DNA of 64,000 bases from JBJFCE01 sp964437825 (GCA_964437825.1 CAYTIH010000005.1:14500-78499), one strand, 5' to 3'. Numbered from the stretch's first letter, positions 41,649 through 51,324 are shown. The notes: generated by a model from the letters alone, not told the origin. Program-made: numbers and translations.

Positions 41649-42836
41649 ATGGAAAAACATTTATTTACATCAGAGTCCGTAACGGAAGGACATCCTGATA
41701 AAGTCTGCGATGCGGTATCCGATGCCATTCTGGACGCCTGCATGGAACAGGACCCTATGAGCCGTGTGGCATGTGAGACAGCGGCATGTACCGGCTTTAT
41801 ATTGGTAACCGGAGAGATTACGACGAAAGCAAATCTGGATATCCCTGCAATTGTCAGAGAAACCGTGAATGAAATCGGCTATGACGATGCAAAGACCGGC
41901 TTTGACGGCAATACCTGTGCCGTTATGGTAGCGCTTGATAAGCAGTCTCCGGATATTGCCATGGGTGTTGACCAGGCACTCGAGGCAAGAGAAAATAAAA
42001 TGACGGACAAGCAGCTGGAAGCAATCGGCGCCGGGGATCAGGGTATGATGTTCGGTTATGCAACCAATGAAACACAGGAGTATATGCCCTATCCGATTTC
42101 GCTTGCACATAAGCTTGCTTTGCAGCTTACAAAGGTTCGTAAGGACGGAACGCTTACCTATTTAAGACCGGACGGAAAGAGTCAGGTTTCCGTAGAATAT
42201 GACGAAAATGACAAACCTGTCAGATTGGAAGCGGTTGTCCTGTCAACACAGCATGATGAGATTGTGACGCAGGAGCGGATTCATGAAGATATCAAAAAGT
42301 ATGTCTTTGATCCCATTCTGCCGAAGGAACTGATTGATGAGAATACCAAATTCTTTATCAATCCTACCGGGCGCTTTGTGATTGGCGGACCCCATGGAGA
42401 CGCCGGTTTGACTGGACGAAAGATTATCGTAGATACCTATGGCGGATATGCAAGACATGGCGGCGGTGCTTTTTCCGGAAAGGACTGCACCAAGGTGGAC
42501 CGTTCCGCAGCATATGCGGCGCGTTATGCGGCAAAGAATCTGGTTGCTGCAGGACTTGCGGACAGATGTGAAATTCAGCTGTCCTATGCGATCGGCGTTG
42601 CGCAGCCGACCTCTGTTGCAATAGATACGTTTGGTACGGGTAAGCTTTCCAATGAGAAATTGGTTGAAATTATTCGAACAAATTTTGATTTAAGACCGGC
42701 AGGCATTATCAGAATGCTGGATCTGCGCCGTCCGATTTACAAGCAGACGGCGGCTTACGGACATTTCGGACGTAATGATTTGGATTTGCCTTGGGAGAAA
42801 CTGGATAAGGCAGAGGAATTAAAGAAATATCTGTAA
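41649..42836 (+). CDS. metK: S-adenosylmethionine synthetase
   Basis: This 395-residue enzyme makes SAM from methionine and ATP. The signatures GHPDKVCDAVSDAILDA, GAGDQGMMFGYATNE (ATP-binding hexapeptide GAGDQG) and GGPHGDAGLTGRKIIVDTYGG (P-loop-like) are intact. The ATG follows AAGGAGGAG. It is controlled by the upstream SAM-I riboswitch, although about 280 bases of repeat separate the terminator from the gene. It is full length and cytoplasmic. SAM feeds the two methyltransferase and radical-SAM genes of region 1 among others. Confidence 0.97.
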   Translation: MEKHLFTSESVTEGHPDKVCDAVSDAILDACMEQDPMSRVACETAACTGFILVTGEITTKANLDIPAIVRETVNEIGYDDAKTGFDGNTCAVMVALDKQSPDIAMGVDQALEARENKMTDKQLEAIGAGDQGMMFGYATNETQEYMPYPISLAHKLALQLTKVRKDGTLTYLRPDGKSQVSVEYDENDKPVRLEAVVLSTQHDEIVTQERIHEDIKKYVFDPILPKELIDENTKFFINPTGRFVIGGPHGDAGLTGRKIIVDTYGGYARHGGGAFSGKDCTKVDRSAAYAARYAAKNLVAAGLADRCEIQLSYAIGVAQPTSVAIDTFGTGKLSNEKLVEIIRTNFDLRPAGIIRMLDLRRPIYKQTAAYGHFGRNDLDLPWEKLDKAEELKKYL

Positions 42837-42855
42837 GGAAATAACGGGGAAAAGA

Positions 42856-42930
42856 AATAGCTGCATCTGTGTTACGTTTGGGACAGGTTTTGAGAGCCCG
42901 CTTCGTGACAGGGATACAGCTATTATTTTA
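42856..42930 (+). terminator. Candidate terminator after metK
   Basis: AATAGCTGCATCTGT pairs imperfectly with ACAGGGATACAGCTATT, followed by ATTTTATG. The loop is long. Confidence 0.4.
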
Positions 42931-43069
42931 TGACTTTTGCAAAACTCCTTGCTTAGCATTTGCGGCTGGGGTAAAATAATTAATTATCGGGGGATTGCTT
43001 TTTGCAAGGATTAGGGGCAGTCCGGTAAAGAAAAAGTATCCGGTCCATATATAGAAGAGGAAGATGCAA

Positions 43070-43327
43070 ATGCTTGAATTTTGGAAGAAAATCGGAACCG
43101 ATAAACAGCTGGATGAGGTGCTTGAGCGCATCCGGGTGAATGTATCAAACAACTATAAGGATGCGGCGCAGCAGAATTTATCGGAGTTTGAAGCGTTACT
43201 CAAGGAGCTGGAGGATGCCGGTAAGCTTGGAGAAAAGCAAAGAATATATTATAGGGAGAGGCTTTCGGAGCTGAAGGCGCAAATGAAAAATTTTACGCAT
43301 AAGGATCAAAAGCCTACCTGGGTGTAA
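43070..43327 (+). CDS. Small conserved hypothetical protein
   Basis: The 85-residue protein begins MLEFWKKIGTDKQLDEV and is helical and charged throughout (RIRVNVSNNYKDAAQQ, LSEFEALLKELEDAGKL, YYRERLSELKAQMKNF), as for a two- or three-helix bundle. GAAGAGG is spaced 9 bases before ATG 43070; the ATG at 43064 would be too close. It is not membrane bound. I recognise it only as a type of small Clostridia protein lying near dnaE. Function is unknown. An inverted repeat (copy C) separates it from dnaE. Confidence 0.65.
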   Translation: MLEFWKKIGTDKQLDEVLERIRVNVSNNYKDAAQQNLSEFEALLKELEDAGKLGEKQRIYYRERLSELKAQMKNFTHKDQKPTWV

Positions 43328-43352
43328 AAAAGATTTACGTAACAAAAAAGAT

Positions 43353-43480
43353 CAATTGCGAAACTCATCAAAGCATTGCGCTAATTGTGCAAATTGTAGA
43401 AACATAAGCAGACCCTTTTGAAAAAGGCAGATTCAGCAGTCTGCCTTCTTAACACTATCCTGTGAGTTTTGCAATTGCCT
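43353..43480. repeat. MITE-like inverted repeat, copy C
   Basis: The left arm CAATTGCGAAACTCATCAAA and the right arm GAGTTTTGCAATTGCCT are inverted. The inner segment CTAATTGTGCAAATTGTAGA and AACATAAGCAG match copy A at 3090-3122 closely. A central hairpin is GGCAGA-TTCAGCAG-TCTGCC. The right end lies 31 bases before the dnaE start codon. Confidence 0.68.
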
Positions 43481-43511
43481 GAAATTTCAAAAATATACAA
43501 GGAGTATCCAT

Positions 43512-46500
43512 ATGTCCTTTGCACATCTTCATGTCCACACCGAGTACAGTCTTTTAGACGGCTCCAATAAAATAACTGAATATATAAAACGAGTGAAAGA
43601 ACTGGGTATGACTGCGGCTGCCATTACGGATCATGGCGTTATGTACGGCGTGATTGATTTTTACCGTACGGCAAAGGAAGCGGGAATCAATCCGATTCTG
43701 GGATGCGAGGTCTATGTGGCGCCGGGATCCCGTTTTGATAAAGAAGCAGGAGTATCCGAGGATCGTTATTATCACTTAGTTCTGCTTGCGGAAAATGATA
43801 CGGGCTATGCCAATTTGATGAAAATTGTATCCAGAGGCTTTACGGAAGGATATTATTATAAACCCCGTGTGGATATGGAGCTTCTGCAGGAGTTTCATGA
43901 GGGAATTATTGCGCTGTCGGCTTGTCTGGCGGGCGAGGTGCAGCGGTATATCGCAAAAGGACTGATCGAGGAAGCAAAGAAAACGGCGCTGCGCTATCAG
44001 GATGTGTTCGGAAAGGGAAATTATTTCCTTGAGCTGCAGGACCACGGAATTCCGATGCAGCAGACGGTTAATATGGCGCTGATGTCGATGTCGAAGGAGC
44101 TGGATATTCCGCTTGTTGCGACTAATGATGTGCATTATACCTATGCAGAGGATGCAAAGCCCCATGATATTCTGCTCTGCCTTCAGACCGGCAAAAAACT
44201 GGCTGATGAAGACCGCATGCGTTATGAGGGCGGGCAGTATTATGTCAAAAGTGAGGATGAGATGCGGCTTCTGTTTCCCTATGCGACAGAAGCACTGGAC
44301 AATACGCAGAGAATTGCGGACAGGTGCCATGTGGAAATTGAGTTCGGCGTGACCAAGCTGCCGCATTTCGAGGTGCCGGAGGGATATGACTCATGGACAT
44401 ACTTAAATAAACTGTGCAGGGACGGTATGGCAGAGCGCTATCCGAAGGATGACGGGACACTCGCACAGAGGCTTTCCTATGAGCTTAATGTAATTCAGAA
44501 AATGGGTTATGTGGATTATTTTCTGATTGTGTGGGATTATATCAATTATGCGAGGGAGCATGGGATTGCTGTGGGACCGGGACGAGGTTCGGCGGCAGGC
44601 TCCATTGTTTCTTATTGTCTTCATATCACCAATATAGATCCGATCAAATATCAGCTGCTGTTTGAGCGCTTTTTAAACCCGGAACGTGTCTCCATGCCCG
44701 ATATCGACGTGGATTTCTGCTTTGAAAGAAGGCAGGAGGTCATTGACTATGTAACGGAAAAATACGGTGCGGATAAGGTGGTACAGATCATTACGTTCGG
44801 TACGCTTGCAGCAAAGGGCGTGATTCGGGACGTGGGGCGTGTGATGGATTTACCCTATGCCTATGTGGACAACATTTCCAAAATGGTTCCGAACGAACTT
44901 AATATTACGCTGGCCAGGGCGCTGGAGATCAATCCGGAATTAAAAAAATTATATGAAAATGACGAAACGGTGCATGAGCTGATTGATATGAGTAAGCGCC
45001 TGGAAGGCCTGCCCAGACACTCCTCCATACACGCGGCAGGAGTCGTAATCTGTCAAAGGCCGGCGGAAGAATTCGTCCCGCTTTCGAGAGGCGGCGACGG
45101 TGCGGTCACAACACAGTTTACCATGACCACGATTGAACAGCTCGGACTTTTGAAAATGGATTTTCTGGGCCTGCGTACCCTGACCGTGATTCAGGATGCG
45201 GTTCGTAACGTGGAAAAATATAAGGGCGCCATGCTGGATATTGATGCGATAGATTTCAATGACAAAAAAGTATTGGACTCCATCGGAACCGGAAAAACCG
45301 AGGGCGTGTTCCAGATAGAAAGCGCCGGGATGAAGAACTTCATGAAGGAGCTGAAGCCTCAGAATCTGGAGGATATTATTGCCGGGATCTCTCTGTACCG
45401 TCCGGGCCCTATGGATTTCATTCCCAAATATATTTACGGGAAGGAGCATCCCGATCAGATCACCTATGCCTGTCCGCAGCTAAAGCCCATTCTGGAGTCC
45501 ACCTATGGCTGTATCGTTTATCAGGAGCAGGTGATGCAGATTGTAAGAGATCTGGGCGGTTATACACTTGGACGAAGCGATCTGGTACGCCGTGCCATGA
45601 GTAAGAAAAAACAGCATGTCATGGAGGAAGAACGGAAGAACTTCATCTATGGAAACGAGCAGGAACATGTTCCGGGCTGTGTCGCGAACGGGATCAACGC
45701 ACAAACAGCGAATCAGATTTATGATACGATGATGGATTTTGCAAAATATGCATTTAATAAATCCCACGCGGCCTGTTATGCGGTAGTATCCTACCAGACT
45801 GCTTTTTTGAAATACTATTATCCCGTGGAATACATGGCGGCGCTGATGACCTCCGTAATCGACAATCCCGGAAAAGTATCCGAATACATTCTGGTATCCC
45901 GAAATATGGGAATCGACATTCTGCCTCCGGATATCAATGAGAGTGAGGTGGGATTTTCCGTATCGGAAGGAGGAATCCGCTATGCCCTGACTGCGATTAA
46001 GAGCATCGGACGGCCCGTGATCGATGCAATTGTAGCAGAGCGTAAGCTTGCAGGTCCTTTTCGGAATCTAAAGGACTTTCTCAGCCGAATGAGCGGAAGT
46101 GACATAGATGTCAATAAACGTGCAATTGAGAATTTTATCAAGGCCGGTGCGCTGGATGGTCTGGGCGGAACCAGAAAACAGTTTATGTGCGCCTATGTGC
46201 AGATCATGGATTCGCTTCATCAGGATAAAAAGAACAATATGACGGGGCAGATGTCTCTGTTTGATTTGGTTTCGGAGGAGCATAAAGAAGCCTTTGACGT
46301 GAAGCTTCCGGATGTGGGCGAATATTCCAAGGATATGATCCTTGCTTTTGAAAAGGAGGTTCTGGGCGTTTACATCAGCGGACATCCGCTGCAGCAGTAT
46401 GAGAGCCTGTGGGAGAAGCATATCAGTGCCAGAACGACGGATTTCATGCCCGATGAAGAAAGCGGACAGACCATTGTTCAGGATGGGCAGAATGTAACCG

Positions 46501-46967
46501 TGGGCGGCATGATTTCGGATAAAAAAATCAAATATACAAAGAATGATAAAGTCATGGCATTTGTGACGCTGGAAGATTTGGTGGGCAGTATCGAGGTCAT
46601 AGTATTTCCGAGGGACTACGAAAAGAATTCCGCAAAGCTGGTAGAAGACGCCAAGGTATTTATCAAAGGACGTGTATCGGCACAGGAGGACATGGAAGCC
46701 AAGCTGGTTTGCGAGCAGATTACCTTTTTTGAGGATATTCCCAGAAAGGTCTGGATTAAATTCGCTACCAGGGAAGAATATGAGGCAAAGCAAAAGGAAC
46801 TGGAAGAACTGCTGTGCGAACACGACGGAAAGGACAGTGTGGTTATTTACACGGAGAATCCCAAGGCCAAAAAAGAGCTTCCCAAGAATTGTAACATAGA
46901 CGCCGATCCGGCTATGCTGGAGAAGCTTTCTGAAGCCTTTGGCGCAGATAATGTCCGTCTGGTATAG
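43512..46967 (+). CDS. dnaE: DNA polymerase III alpha subunit
   Basis: This 1151-residue replicative polymerase is of the DnaE type. The N-terminal PHP domain starts FAHLHVHTEYSLLDG, with ITDHGVMYG. The polymerase core contains GPGRGSAAGSIVSYCL and the catalytic acidic MPDIDVDFCFERR. SRRAMSKK-type finger residues (VRRAMSKKKQ) and FNKSHAACYAVVSYQTA follow. QMSLFDL near residue 913 is a beta-clamp binding motif. An OB-fold domain (VTVGGMISDKKIKYTKN) closes it. Length is typical. AAGGAG precedes the ATG. It opens the dnaE-pfkA-TrmH-proC run. A MITE-like element immediately precedes its ribosome binding site. Confidence 0.96.
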   Translation: MSFAHLHVHTEYSLLDGSNKITEYIKRVKELGMTAAAITDHGVMYGVIDFYRTAKEAGINPILGCEVYVAPGSRFDKEAGVSEDRYYHLVLLAENDTGYANLMKIVSRGFTEGYYYKPRVDMELLQEFHEGIIALSACLAGEVQRYIAKGLIEEAKKTALRYQDVFGKGNYFLELQDHGIPMQQTVNMALMSMSKELDIPLVATNDVHYTYAEDAKPHDILLCLQTGKKLADEDRMRYEGGQYYVKSEDEMRLLFPYATEALDNTQRIADRCHVEIEFGVTKLPHFEVPEGYDSWTYLNKLCRDGMAERYPKDDGTLAQRLSYELNVIQKMGYVDYFLIVWDYINYAREHGIAVGPGRGSAAGSIVSYCLHITNIDPIKYQLLFERFLNPERVSMPDIDVDFCFERRQEVIDYVTEKYGADKVVQIITFGTLAAKGVIRDVGRVMDLPYAYVDNISKMVPNELNITLARALEINPELKKLYENDETVHELIDMSKRLEGLPRHSSIHAAGVVICQRPAEEFVPLSRGGDGAVTTQFTMTTIEQLGLLKMDFLGLRTLTVIQDAVRNVEKYKGAMLDIDAIDFNDKKVLDSIGTGKTEGVFQIESAGMKNFMKELKPQNLEDIIAGISLYRPGPMDFIPKYIYGKEHPDQITYACPQLKPILESTYGCIVYQEQVMQIVRDLGGYTLGRSDLVRRAMSKKKQHVMEEERKNFIYGNEQEHVPGCVANGINAQTANQIYDTMMDFAKYAFNKSHAACYAVVSYQTAFLKYYYPVEYMAALMTSVIDNPGKVSEYILVSRNMGIDILPPDINESEVGFSVSEGGIRYALTAIKSIGRPVIDAIVAERKLAGPFRNLKDFLSRMSGSDIDVNKRAIENFIKAGALDGLGGTRKQFMCAYVQIMDSLHQDKKNNMTGQMSLFDLVSEEHKEAFDVKLPDVGEYSKDMILAFEKEVLGVYISGHPLQQYESLWEKHISARTTDFMPDEESGQTIVQDGQNVTVGGMISDKKIKYTKNDKVMAFVTLEDLVGSIEVIVFPRDYEKNSAKLVEDAKVFIKGRVSAQEDMEAKLVCEQITFFEDIPRKVWIKFATREEYEAKQKELEELLCEHDGKDSVVIYTENPKAKKELPKNCNIDADPAMLEKLSEAFGADNVRLV

Positions 46968-47016
46968 GAGAAAGCTCAGACTGTGACGAATATGCATGGA
47001 GTTGTATGTATTTTGG

Positions 47017-47045
47017 TTGAAAACAGAATGAAAAAGCGTTAAAAT
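47017..47045 (+). promoter_or_regulatory. Predicted promoter for pfkA
   Basis: TTGAAA (47017-47022) and TAAAAT (47040-47045) are 17 bases apart, 65 bases before the pfkA start. Confidence 0.6.
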
Positions 47046-47110
47046 ATGTACGATTGATATACTGGATACAGGTACAATCTTCTGATTGTGGAAAGGGCAT
47101 GGTTAACAGT

Positions 47111-48085
47111 ATGGCGAAACAGATTAAGACAATCGGTGTATTGACAAGCGGCGGTGATGCGCCGGGTATGAATGCCGCCATCCGCGCAGTTGTCAGGAAA
47201 GCGATTGCAAATGGCGTGGCTGTCAAAGGCATTAAAAGAGGTTATCAGGGTCTTTTAAACGAAGAAATTGCGGATATGGATAAGCATTCGGTGTCCGATA
47301 TCATTCAGCGCGGCGGTACGATACTCGGAACTGCCAGATGTTCGGAATTCGTAACCGAAGAAGGCCAGGACAAGGGCGCCGAGATCTGCAGAAAGCACAA
47401 GATTGACGGACTGGTGGTAATCGGAGGAGACGGCTCTTACCGCGGAGCGCAGGCCTTAGCAAGAAAAGGGATTAATACCATTGGACTGCCCGGAACCATT
47501 GATCTGGATATTGCATGTACGGATTATACCATTGGCTTTGACACGGCGATCAATACGGCCATGAACGCCATAGATAAGGTACGGGATACCTCATCCTCCC
47601 ATGAACGCTGCAGTATCATTGAGGTTATGGGCCGTAATGCGGGATATATTGCATTATGGTGCGGCGTTGCCAACGGCGCTGAGGATATTCTGTTGCCGGA
47701 AAAATATGATTTTAATGAACAGAACATTATCAATAATATCATAAATAACAGAAAGCATGGGAAAACCCACCATTTGATTATTAATGCGGAGGGCATCGGA
47801 CATTCTACCTCCATGGCGCGCAGGATTGAGGCGGCCACCGGTATTGAGACGAGAGCAACGATTCTCGGCTACATGCAGCGCGGCGGAAATCCAACCTGTA
47901 AGGATCGTTTCTATGCGTCCATTATGGGAGCTTATGCGGCAGATATTCTCTGTGAGGGAAAGAGTAACAGGGTTGTAGGATATAGGAACGGGGAGTTTCA
48001 GGACTTTGATATTGAGGAAGCGCTGGCAATGCAGAAGGATATTCCGGAGTATCAGTATCAGGTGAGCAGGATACTCTCGATGTAA
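47111..48085 (+). CDS. pfkA: ATP-dependent 6-phosphofructokinase
   Basis: The 324-residue enzyme phosphorylates fructose-6-P in glycolysis. VLTSGGDAPGMNAAIR is the ATP loop. GGDGSYRGA, with Gly after GGD, indicates ATP rather than pyrophosphate as donor. EVMGRNAGYIA and the substrate arginines are present. The catalytic loop reads PGTIDLD where the classic form is PGTIDND; both aspartates are kept. ATG 47111 (MAKQIKTIG) fits the family; an ATG 12 bases earlier is almost on top of the GAAAGGG site. It follows dnaE with its own promoter, as in other Lachnospiraceae. Confidence 0.95.
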   Translation: MAKQIKTIGVLTSGGDAPGMNAAIRAVVRKAIANGVAVKGIKRGYQGLLNEEIADMDKHSVSDIIQRGGTILGTARCSEFVTEEGQDKGAEICRKHKIDGLVVIGGDGSYRGAQALARKGINTIGLPGTIDLDIACTDYTIGFDTAINTAMNAIDKVRDTSSSHERCSIIEVMGRNAGYIALWCGVANGAEDILLPEKYDFNEQNIINNIINNRKHGKTHHLIINAEGIGHSTSMARRIEAATGIETRATILGYMQRGGNPTCKDRFYASIMGAYAADILCEGKSNRVVGYRNGEFQDFDIEEALAMQKDIPEYQYQVSRILSM

Positions 48086-48174
48086 GAGTGCGGCGCCGGG
48101 GTGTTGCAGAAGGGACGGATGAAGATCTCTATGTTACACGCTTGGCGCGCTTTCGCTTCTTAGGAGACAGAAGG

Positions 48175-48205
48175 AAGGGTGGTGCATGGCGGCATGACCC
48201 TTTTA
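48175..48205 (+). terminator. Candidate terminator after pfkA
   Basis: AAGGGT-GG-TGC pairs with GCA-TG-ACCCTT, followed by TTTATTG. Confidence 0.55.
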
Positions 48206-48249
48206 TTGTGGGAAAAATATGATAGAGTAAGGGAATATGGGGGAAGGTT

Positions 48250-49050
48250 ATGATTACGAGTACGTCAAATAAGAGAGTGAAGGAACTGGTCGAGTTACAG
48301 AATAAGGCAAAGGCGCGGAATGCGGCGGGAGTGTTTCCGGCGGAGGGAAGAAAAATGTTTTTGGAGGCGCCCGCGGAAAGGGTTCGGGCTGTCTATGTGG
48401 AAGAACATTTTCTGGAAACGGCATCGGAGGAGATCAGGGAGAAGCTGTCGGGGCTGGAGTATGAGACGGTTTCCGAGGAGGTTTTTGCAAAGATCAGCGA
48501 TACGAAGTCGCCTCAGGGGATTTTATGCGTGGTCAGTCAGGAGCGGTATGCATTGGAGCGTCTGATACATCCGCTAAATGGAGAGAAGCCGCTGCTTTTG
48601 GCGCTTGAGGATATTCAGGATCCGGGAAATTTGGGAACGCTAATCAGGACTGCGGAAGGTGCGGGCGTGAACGGTATCATCGTAACGCAGGGGACGGCGG
48701 ATCGATATCATCCGAAAACGACTCGTGCGAGCATGGGGTCCATATACAGGGTGCCGTGTGTGGAAACCCCGGATCTCACGGAGACGATCGAAAGACTGCG
48801 GCAGGCGGAAATTAATATCTATGCGGCCCATCTAAAGGGAACCGGGTATTACGATGCGTTTGATTATACAAAAGGAACGGCGTTTTTGATTGGAAATGAA
48901 GGAAATGGACTTAGGCAGGAGACTGCGGATGAAGCAGACGTTTATATCAGGATTCCGATGGAAGGGCGCGTGGAATCTTTAAACGCTGCGATCGCAGGAA
49001 CACTGCTCATGTATGAGGCAAACAGACAGAGAAGAAGGAAACAGATGTAA
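48250..49050 (+). CDS. TrmH/SpoU-family RNA 2'-O-methyltransferase
   Basis: This 266-residue protein has an N-terminal substrate-binding domain (VKELVELQNKAKAR, FPAEGRKMFLEA) and a knotted SPOUT methyltransferase domain. The three SPOUT motifs are DIQDPGNLGTLIRTA, LIGNEGNGL and IPMEGRVESLNAAIA. It should methylate a ribose 2'-OH in rRNA or tRNA using SAM. RlmB-like activity on 23S rRNA is possible but not provable. It lies between pfkA and proC. Its last codons are included in a 44-base tandem duplication that continues past the stop. Confidence 0.9.
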   Translation: MITSTSNKRVKELVELQNKAKARNAAGVFPAEGRKMFLEAPAERVRAVYVEEHFLETASEEIREKLSGLEYETVSEEVFAKISDTKSPQGILCVVSQERYALERLIHPLNGEKPLLLALEDIQDPGNLGTLIRTAEGAGVNGIIVTQGTADRYHPKTTRASMGSIYRVPCVETPDLTETIERLRQAEINIYAAHLKGTGYYDAFDYTKGTAFLIGNEGNGLRQETADEADVYIRIPMEGRVESLNAAIAGTLLMYEANRQRRRKQM

Positions 49051-49131
49051 GCAAAATAGCGGAAATAAGCGGAAGTAAACGGAAAAAGATGTAAGCAAAA
49101 ATAGCGGAAATAAGTGGAAATAAACGGAAAA
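49043..49131 (+). repeat. 44-base tandem duplication over a stop codon
   Basis: Two copies of a unit starting AGATGTAAGC (49043 and 49087), rich in GCGGAAATAAG-type motifs, differ at a few positions. The first copy includes the last codons and stop of the methyltransferase gene. Internal GGAAATAA sub-repeats are visible. Confidence 0.7.
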
Positions 49132-49196
49132 GGAAACGTAAAGAGTATCGTTTGATATGCAAATCGGATGAATGAAATATAAGGAGGAGCAGGAAT

Positions 49197-49991
49197 ATGA
49201 AAATCGGATTTATCGGACTTGGAAACATGGCAAAGGCCATCATCGGGGGAATGCTGCAGCAGTCCATTGTAAAGCAGGAGGACTTAATCGGGTCTGCGGC
49301 CACGCAGGCGACCTTGGATAAGGTAAGGGAGTCTTTTTCGATGGAGACAACGCTTGATAACTGCAGGGTCGCAAGGGAGGCCGAAATTTTATTCCTTGCG
49401 GTGAAGCCGCAGTTTTTTCCGCAGGTGATTGCACAGATCAAGGGAGAGGTCTCCGAACAAACGCTGGTGATTTCCATTGCGGCAGGAAAGACGATTGCAT
49501 ATATGGAAGAAGCGTTTGGCCGTCCGGTCAAGCTGGTGAGAGCAATGCCCAATACCCCCGCGCTGGTTCTGGAGGGATGTACCGGCGTCTGCTTCCATGA
49601 ACTGGTCAATGATGAAGAAAAAGCATTGACACTGAAGCTGCTCAGCTCCTTTGGCAGGGCGAGCGAGGTACCGGAACGTCTGATGGATACGGTCGGAGCG
49701 GTGTCCGGCAGTTCACCGGCTTATGTGTTCATGTTCATTGAGGCCATGGCGGACGCCGCCGTAGAGGGCGGCATGCCCAGAAAGCAGGCTTATGAATTTG
49801 CTGCCCAGGCGGTACTTGGAAGCGCAAAACTGGTGCTGGAATCAGGGAAGCATCCGGGCGAACTGAAAGATATGGTATGTTCGCCGGCAGGAACCACGAT
49901 TGAGGGCGTACGCATTTTGGAGAATCATCAGTTTCGAGGCACTGTCATGGAAGCATTGAAGGGCTGCATGGATAAATCGAAAAGATTATAA
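49197..49991 (+). CDS. proC: Pyrroline-5-carboxylate reductase
   Basis: The 264-residue enzyme makes proline from pyrroline-5-carboxylate with NAD(P)H. IGFIGLGNMAKAIIGG is the dinucleotide site. LAVKPQFFPQV, RAMPNTPALVLEG, VSGSSPAYVFMFIEAMADA and SPAGTTIEGVRILE are the ProC signatures. AAGGAGGAG precedes the ATG. Length is typical for the family and the decamer-forming C-terminal helices are present. It is an isolated biosynthetic gene; no proA or proB is in view. No terminator was seen after it. Confidence 0.95.
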   Translation: MKIGFIGLGNMAKAIIGGMLQQSIVKQEDLIGSAATQATLDKVRESFSMETTLDNCRVAREAEILFLAVKPQFFPQVIAQIKGEVSEQTLVISIAAGKTIAYMEEAFGRPVKLVRAMPNTPALVLEGCTGVCFHELVNDEEKALTLKLLSSFGRASEVPERLMDTVGAVSGSSPAYVFMFIEAMADAAVEGGMPRKQAYEFAAQAVLGSAKLVLESGKHPGELKDMVCSPAGTTIEGVRILENHQFRGTVMEALKGCMDKSKRL

Positions 49992-50073
49992 ATAGCATAG
50001 CGGTTTGGCGATTGCCTGCAAGGCCGGAATAAAAACCCGGGAAAGTGTGTATAATAGTTACAAATATGTGAAC

Positions 50074-50135
50074 TTGACAAATGTTTTAGGCTCTGATATT
50101 ATATTTGCCGTAACAAATATTAACAAATTTGTAAC
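50074..50135 (+). promoter_or_regulatory. Promoter with triple TAACAAAT motif for the SleB-like gene
   Basis: TTGACA (50074-50079) and TATTAT (50097-50102) are 17 bases apart. Directly downstream TAACAAAT occurs at 50111, 50121 and 50132 (10-11 base spacing). It includes ATTAAC-AAATT-TGTAAC, similar to a WalR box. Confidence 0.5.
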
Positions 50136-50190
50136 AAATGAAACAGAAACGCAATATGTTGTGCCTCTGTTTCTATATCTGGAGGTTTTT

Positions 50191-51324
50191 ATGAAAACTG
50201 TGAGCAGATGGCTGTTCCGCGTCATGACAGTTCTTTTTTTCGTCGGCGCGGCGCTGGCAGTTATGCCGGTGAATTCAGTCAAAGCAAATCAAACGGAGTA
50301 CATTGATACATTAAAGGCGGGTGCCGCACTGATTTTGGATGCGGACATCACAGAAGAAGATGAAGCGCTGGTTACCTATGCAATGGAATTAAACGGCGGC
50401 GCAGCGGATCTTACCGAGCAGGAAGAGGAAGAAGAGGAATCCACATTGGTTATGGCGGACGTCCAGAGCGTACTGAATGTACGTGCGGATGCGGATGAGA
50501 ACGCCGAGATCGTCGGTGCGATGTATGCGGACTGCGGCGGACAGATTCTGAACCGGAAAAACGGATGGACGCTTCTTCAGTCCGGAAATCTGGTCGGCTG
50601 GGCCAAGGATGATTATCTTCTGTTTGGCGAAGAAGCGGAAAAATTTGCATCAGAGGTCGGCGTTAATCTGGCAACCTCACTGACCGGAGGTCTCAGAGTC
50701 AGAAAAGAACCATCGGCAGATGCGGGAGTATATGGATTCATGGCGCAGGGAGATGTGGTCGAGGTCTATGAAATCCTGGACGAATGGATCAAGATTGACT
50801 TTGAAGGCTATGAAGGTTATGTATCCTCAGAGTATGTTACCGTTACCTTTCTGATTGATAAAGGCGAAACGGTGGAGGAGATCGCTTTGAGGGAAGCAGC
50901 GGAGGCAGAAGCAAAGGCGAAGGCCGAGGCGGAAGCGGCTGCAAGACGTGCGGAGCTGACGGCGCAGCAGGAAGCGATTGCGGCCACCTATTCCGAAGTA
51001 GAGCTTTTGGCGGCTCTGATCTGGTGCGAAGCCGGCAATCAGGGATATGAGGGACAGCTTGCCGTAGGAGCGGTTGTTATGAACCGTGTCAGAAGTGCGG
51101 CATATCCGAACACGATTCAGGGTGTCATCTATGCGTCCGGACAGTTCCCGCCCGCATTAAACGGGAAAGTGGCAAGAGTACTGGAAAAAGGCGTGAATGC
51201 GTCCTGCCTGCAGGCGGCGCAGGATGCCATTAACGGAAATACCAACGTAGGAACCGCTATGCACTTTAACCGTGTCGGAACCCATAGCGACGGTATTATT
51301 ATCGGCGCGCATATTTTCTGGTAA
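50191..51324 (+). CDS. Secreted SH3b-SH3b-SleB-type cell-wall hydrolase
   Basis: This 377-residue protein starts at ATG 50191 after GGAGG; the frame is open for 62 codons upstream but spans the promoter. A signal peptide (WLFRVMTVLFFVGAALAVMP) ends near residue 32. Two bacterial SH3 domains follow (VLNVRADADENAEIVG and LRVRKEPSADAGVYG). Then come an alanine/glutamate-rich coiled linker (EAEAKAKAEAEAAARRAE) and a C-terminal cell wall hydrolase domain of the SleB type. The hydrolase shows LLAALIWCEAGNQGYEGQ, AVGAVVMNRVRS and QFPPA; the Glu in CEAGNQ is the likely catalytic residue. It should cut peptidoglycan glycan strands. A WalR-like promoter suggests control by wall stress. Confidence 0.9.
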   Translation: MKTVSRWLFRVMTVLFFVGAALAVMPVNSVKANQTEYIDTLKAGAALILDADITEEDEALVTYAMELNGGAADLTEQEEEEEESTLVMADVQSVLNVRADADENAEIVGAMYADCGGQILNRKNGWTLLQSGNLVGWAKDDYLLFGEEAEKFASEVGVNLATSLTGGLRVRKEPSADAGVYGFMAQGDVVEVYEILDEWIKIDFEGYEGYVSSEYVTVTFLIDKGETVEEIALREAAEAEAKAKAEAEAAARRAELTAQQEAIAATYSEVELLAALIWCEAGNQGYEGQLAVGAVVMNRVRSAAYPNTIQGVIYASGQFPPALNGKVARVLEKGVNASCLQAAQDAINGNTNVGTAMHFNRVGTHSDGIIIGAHIFW

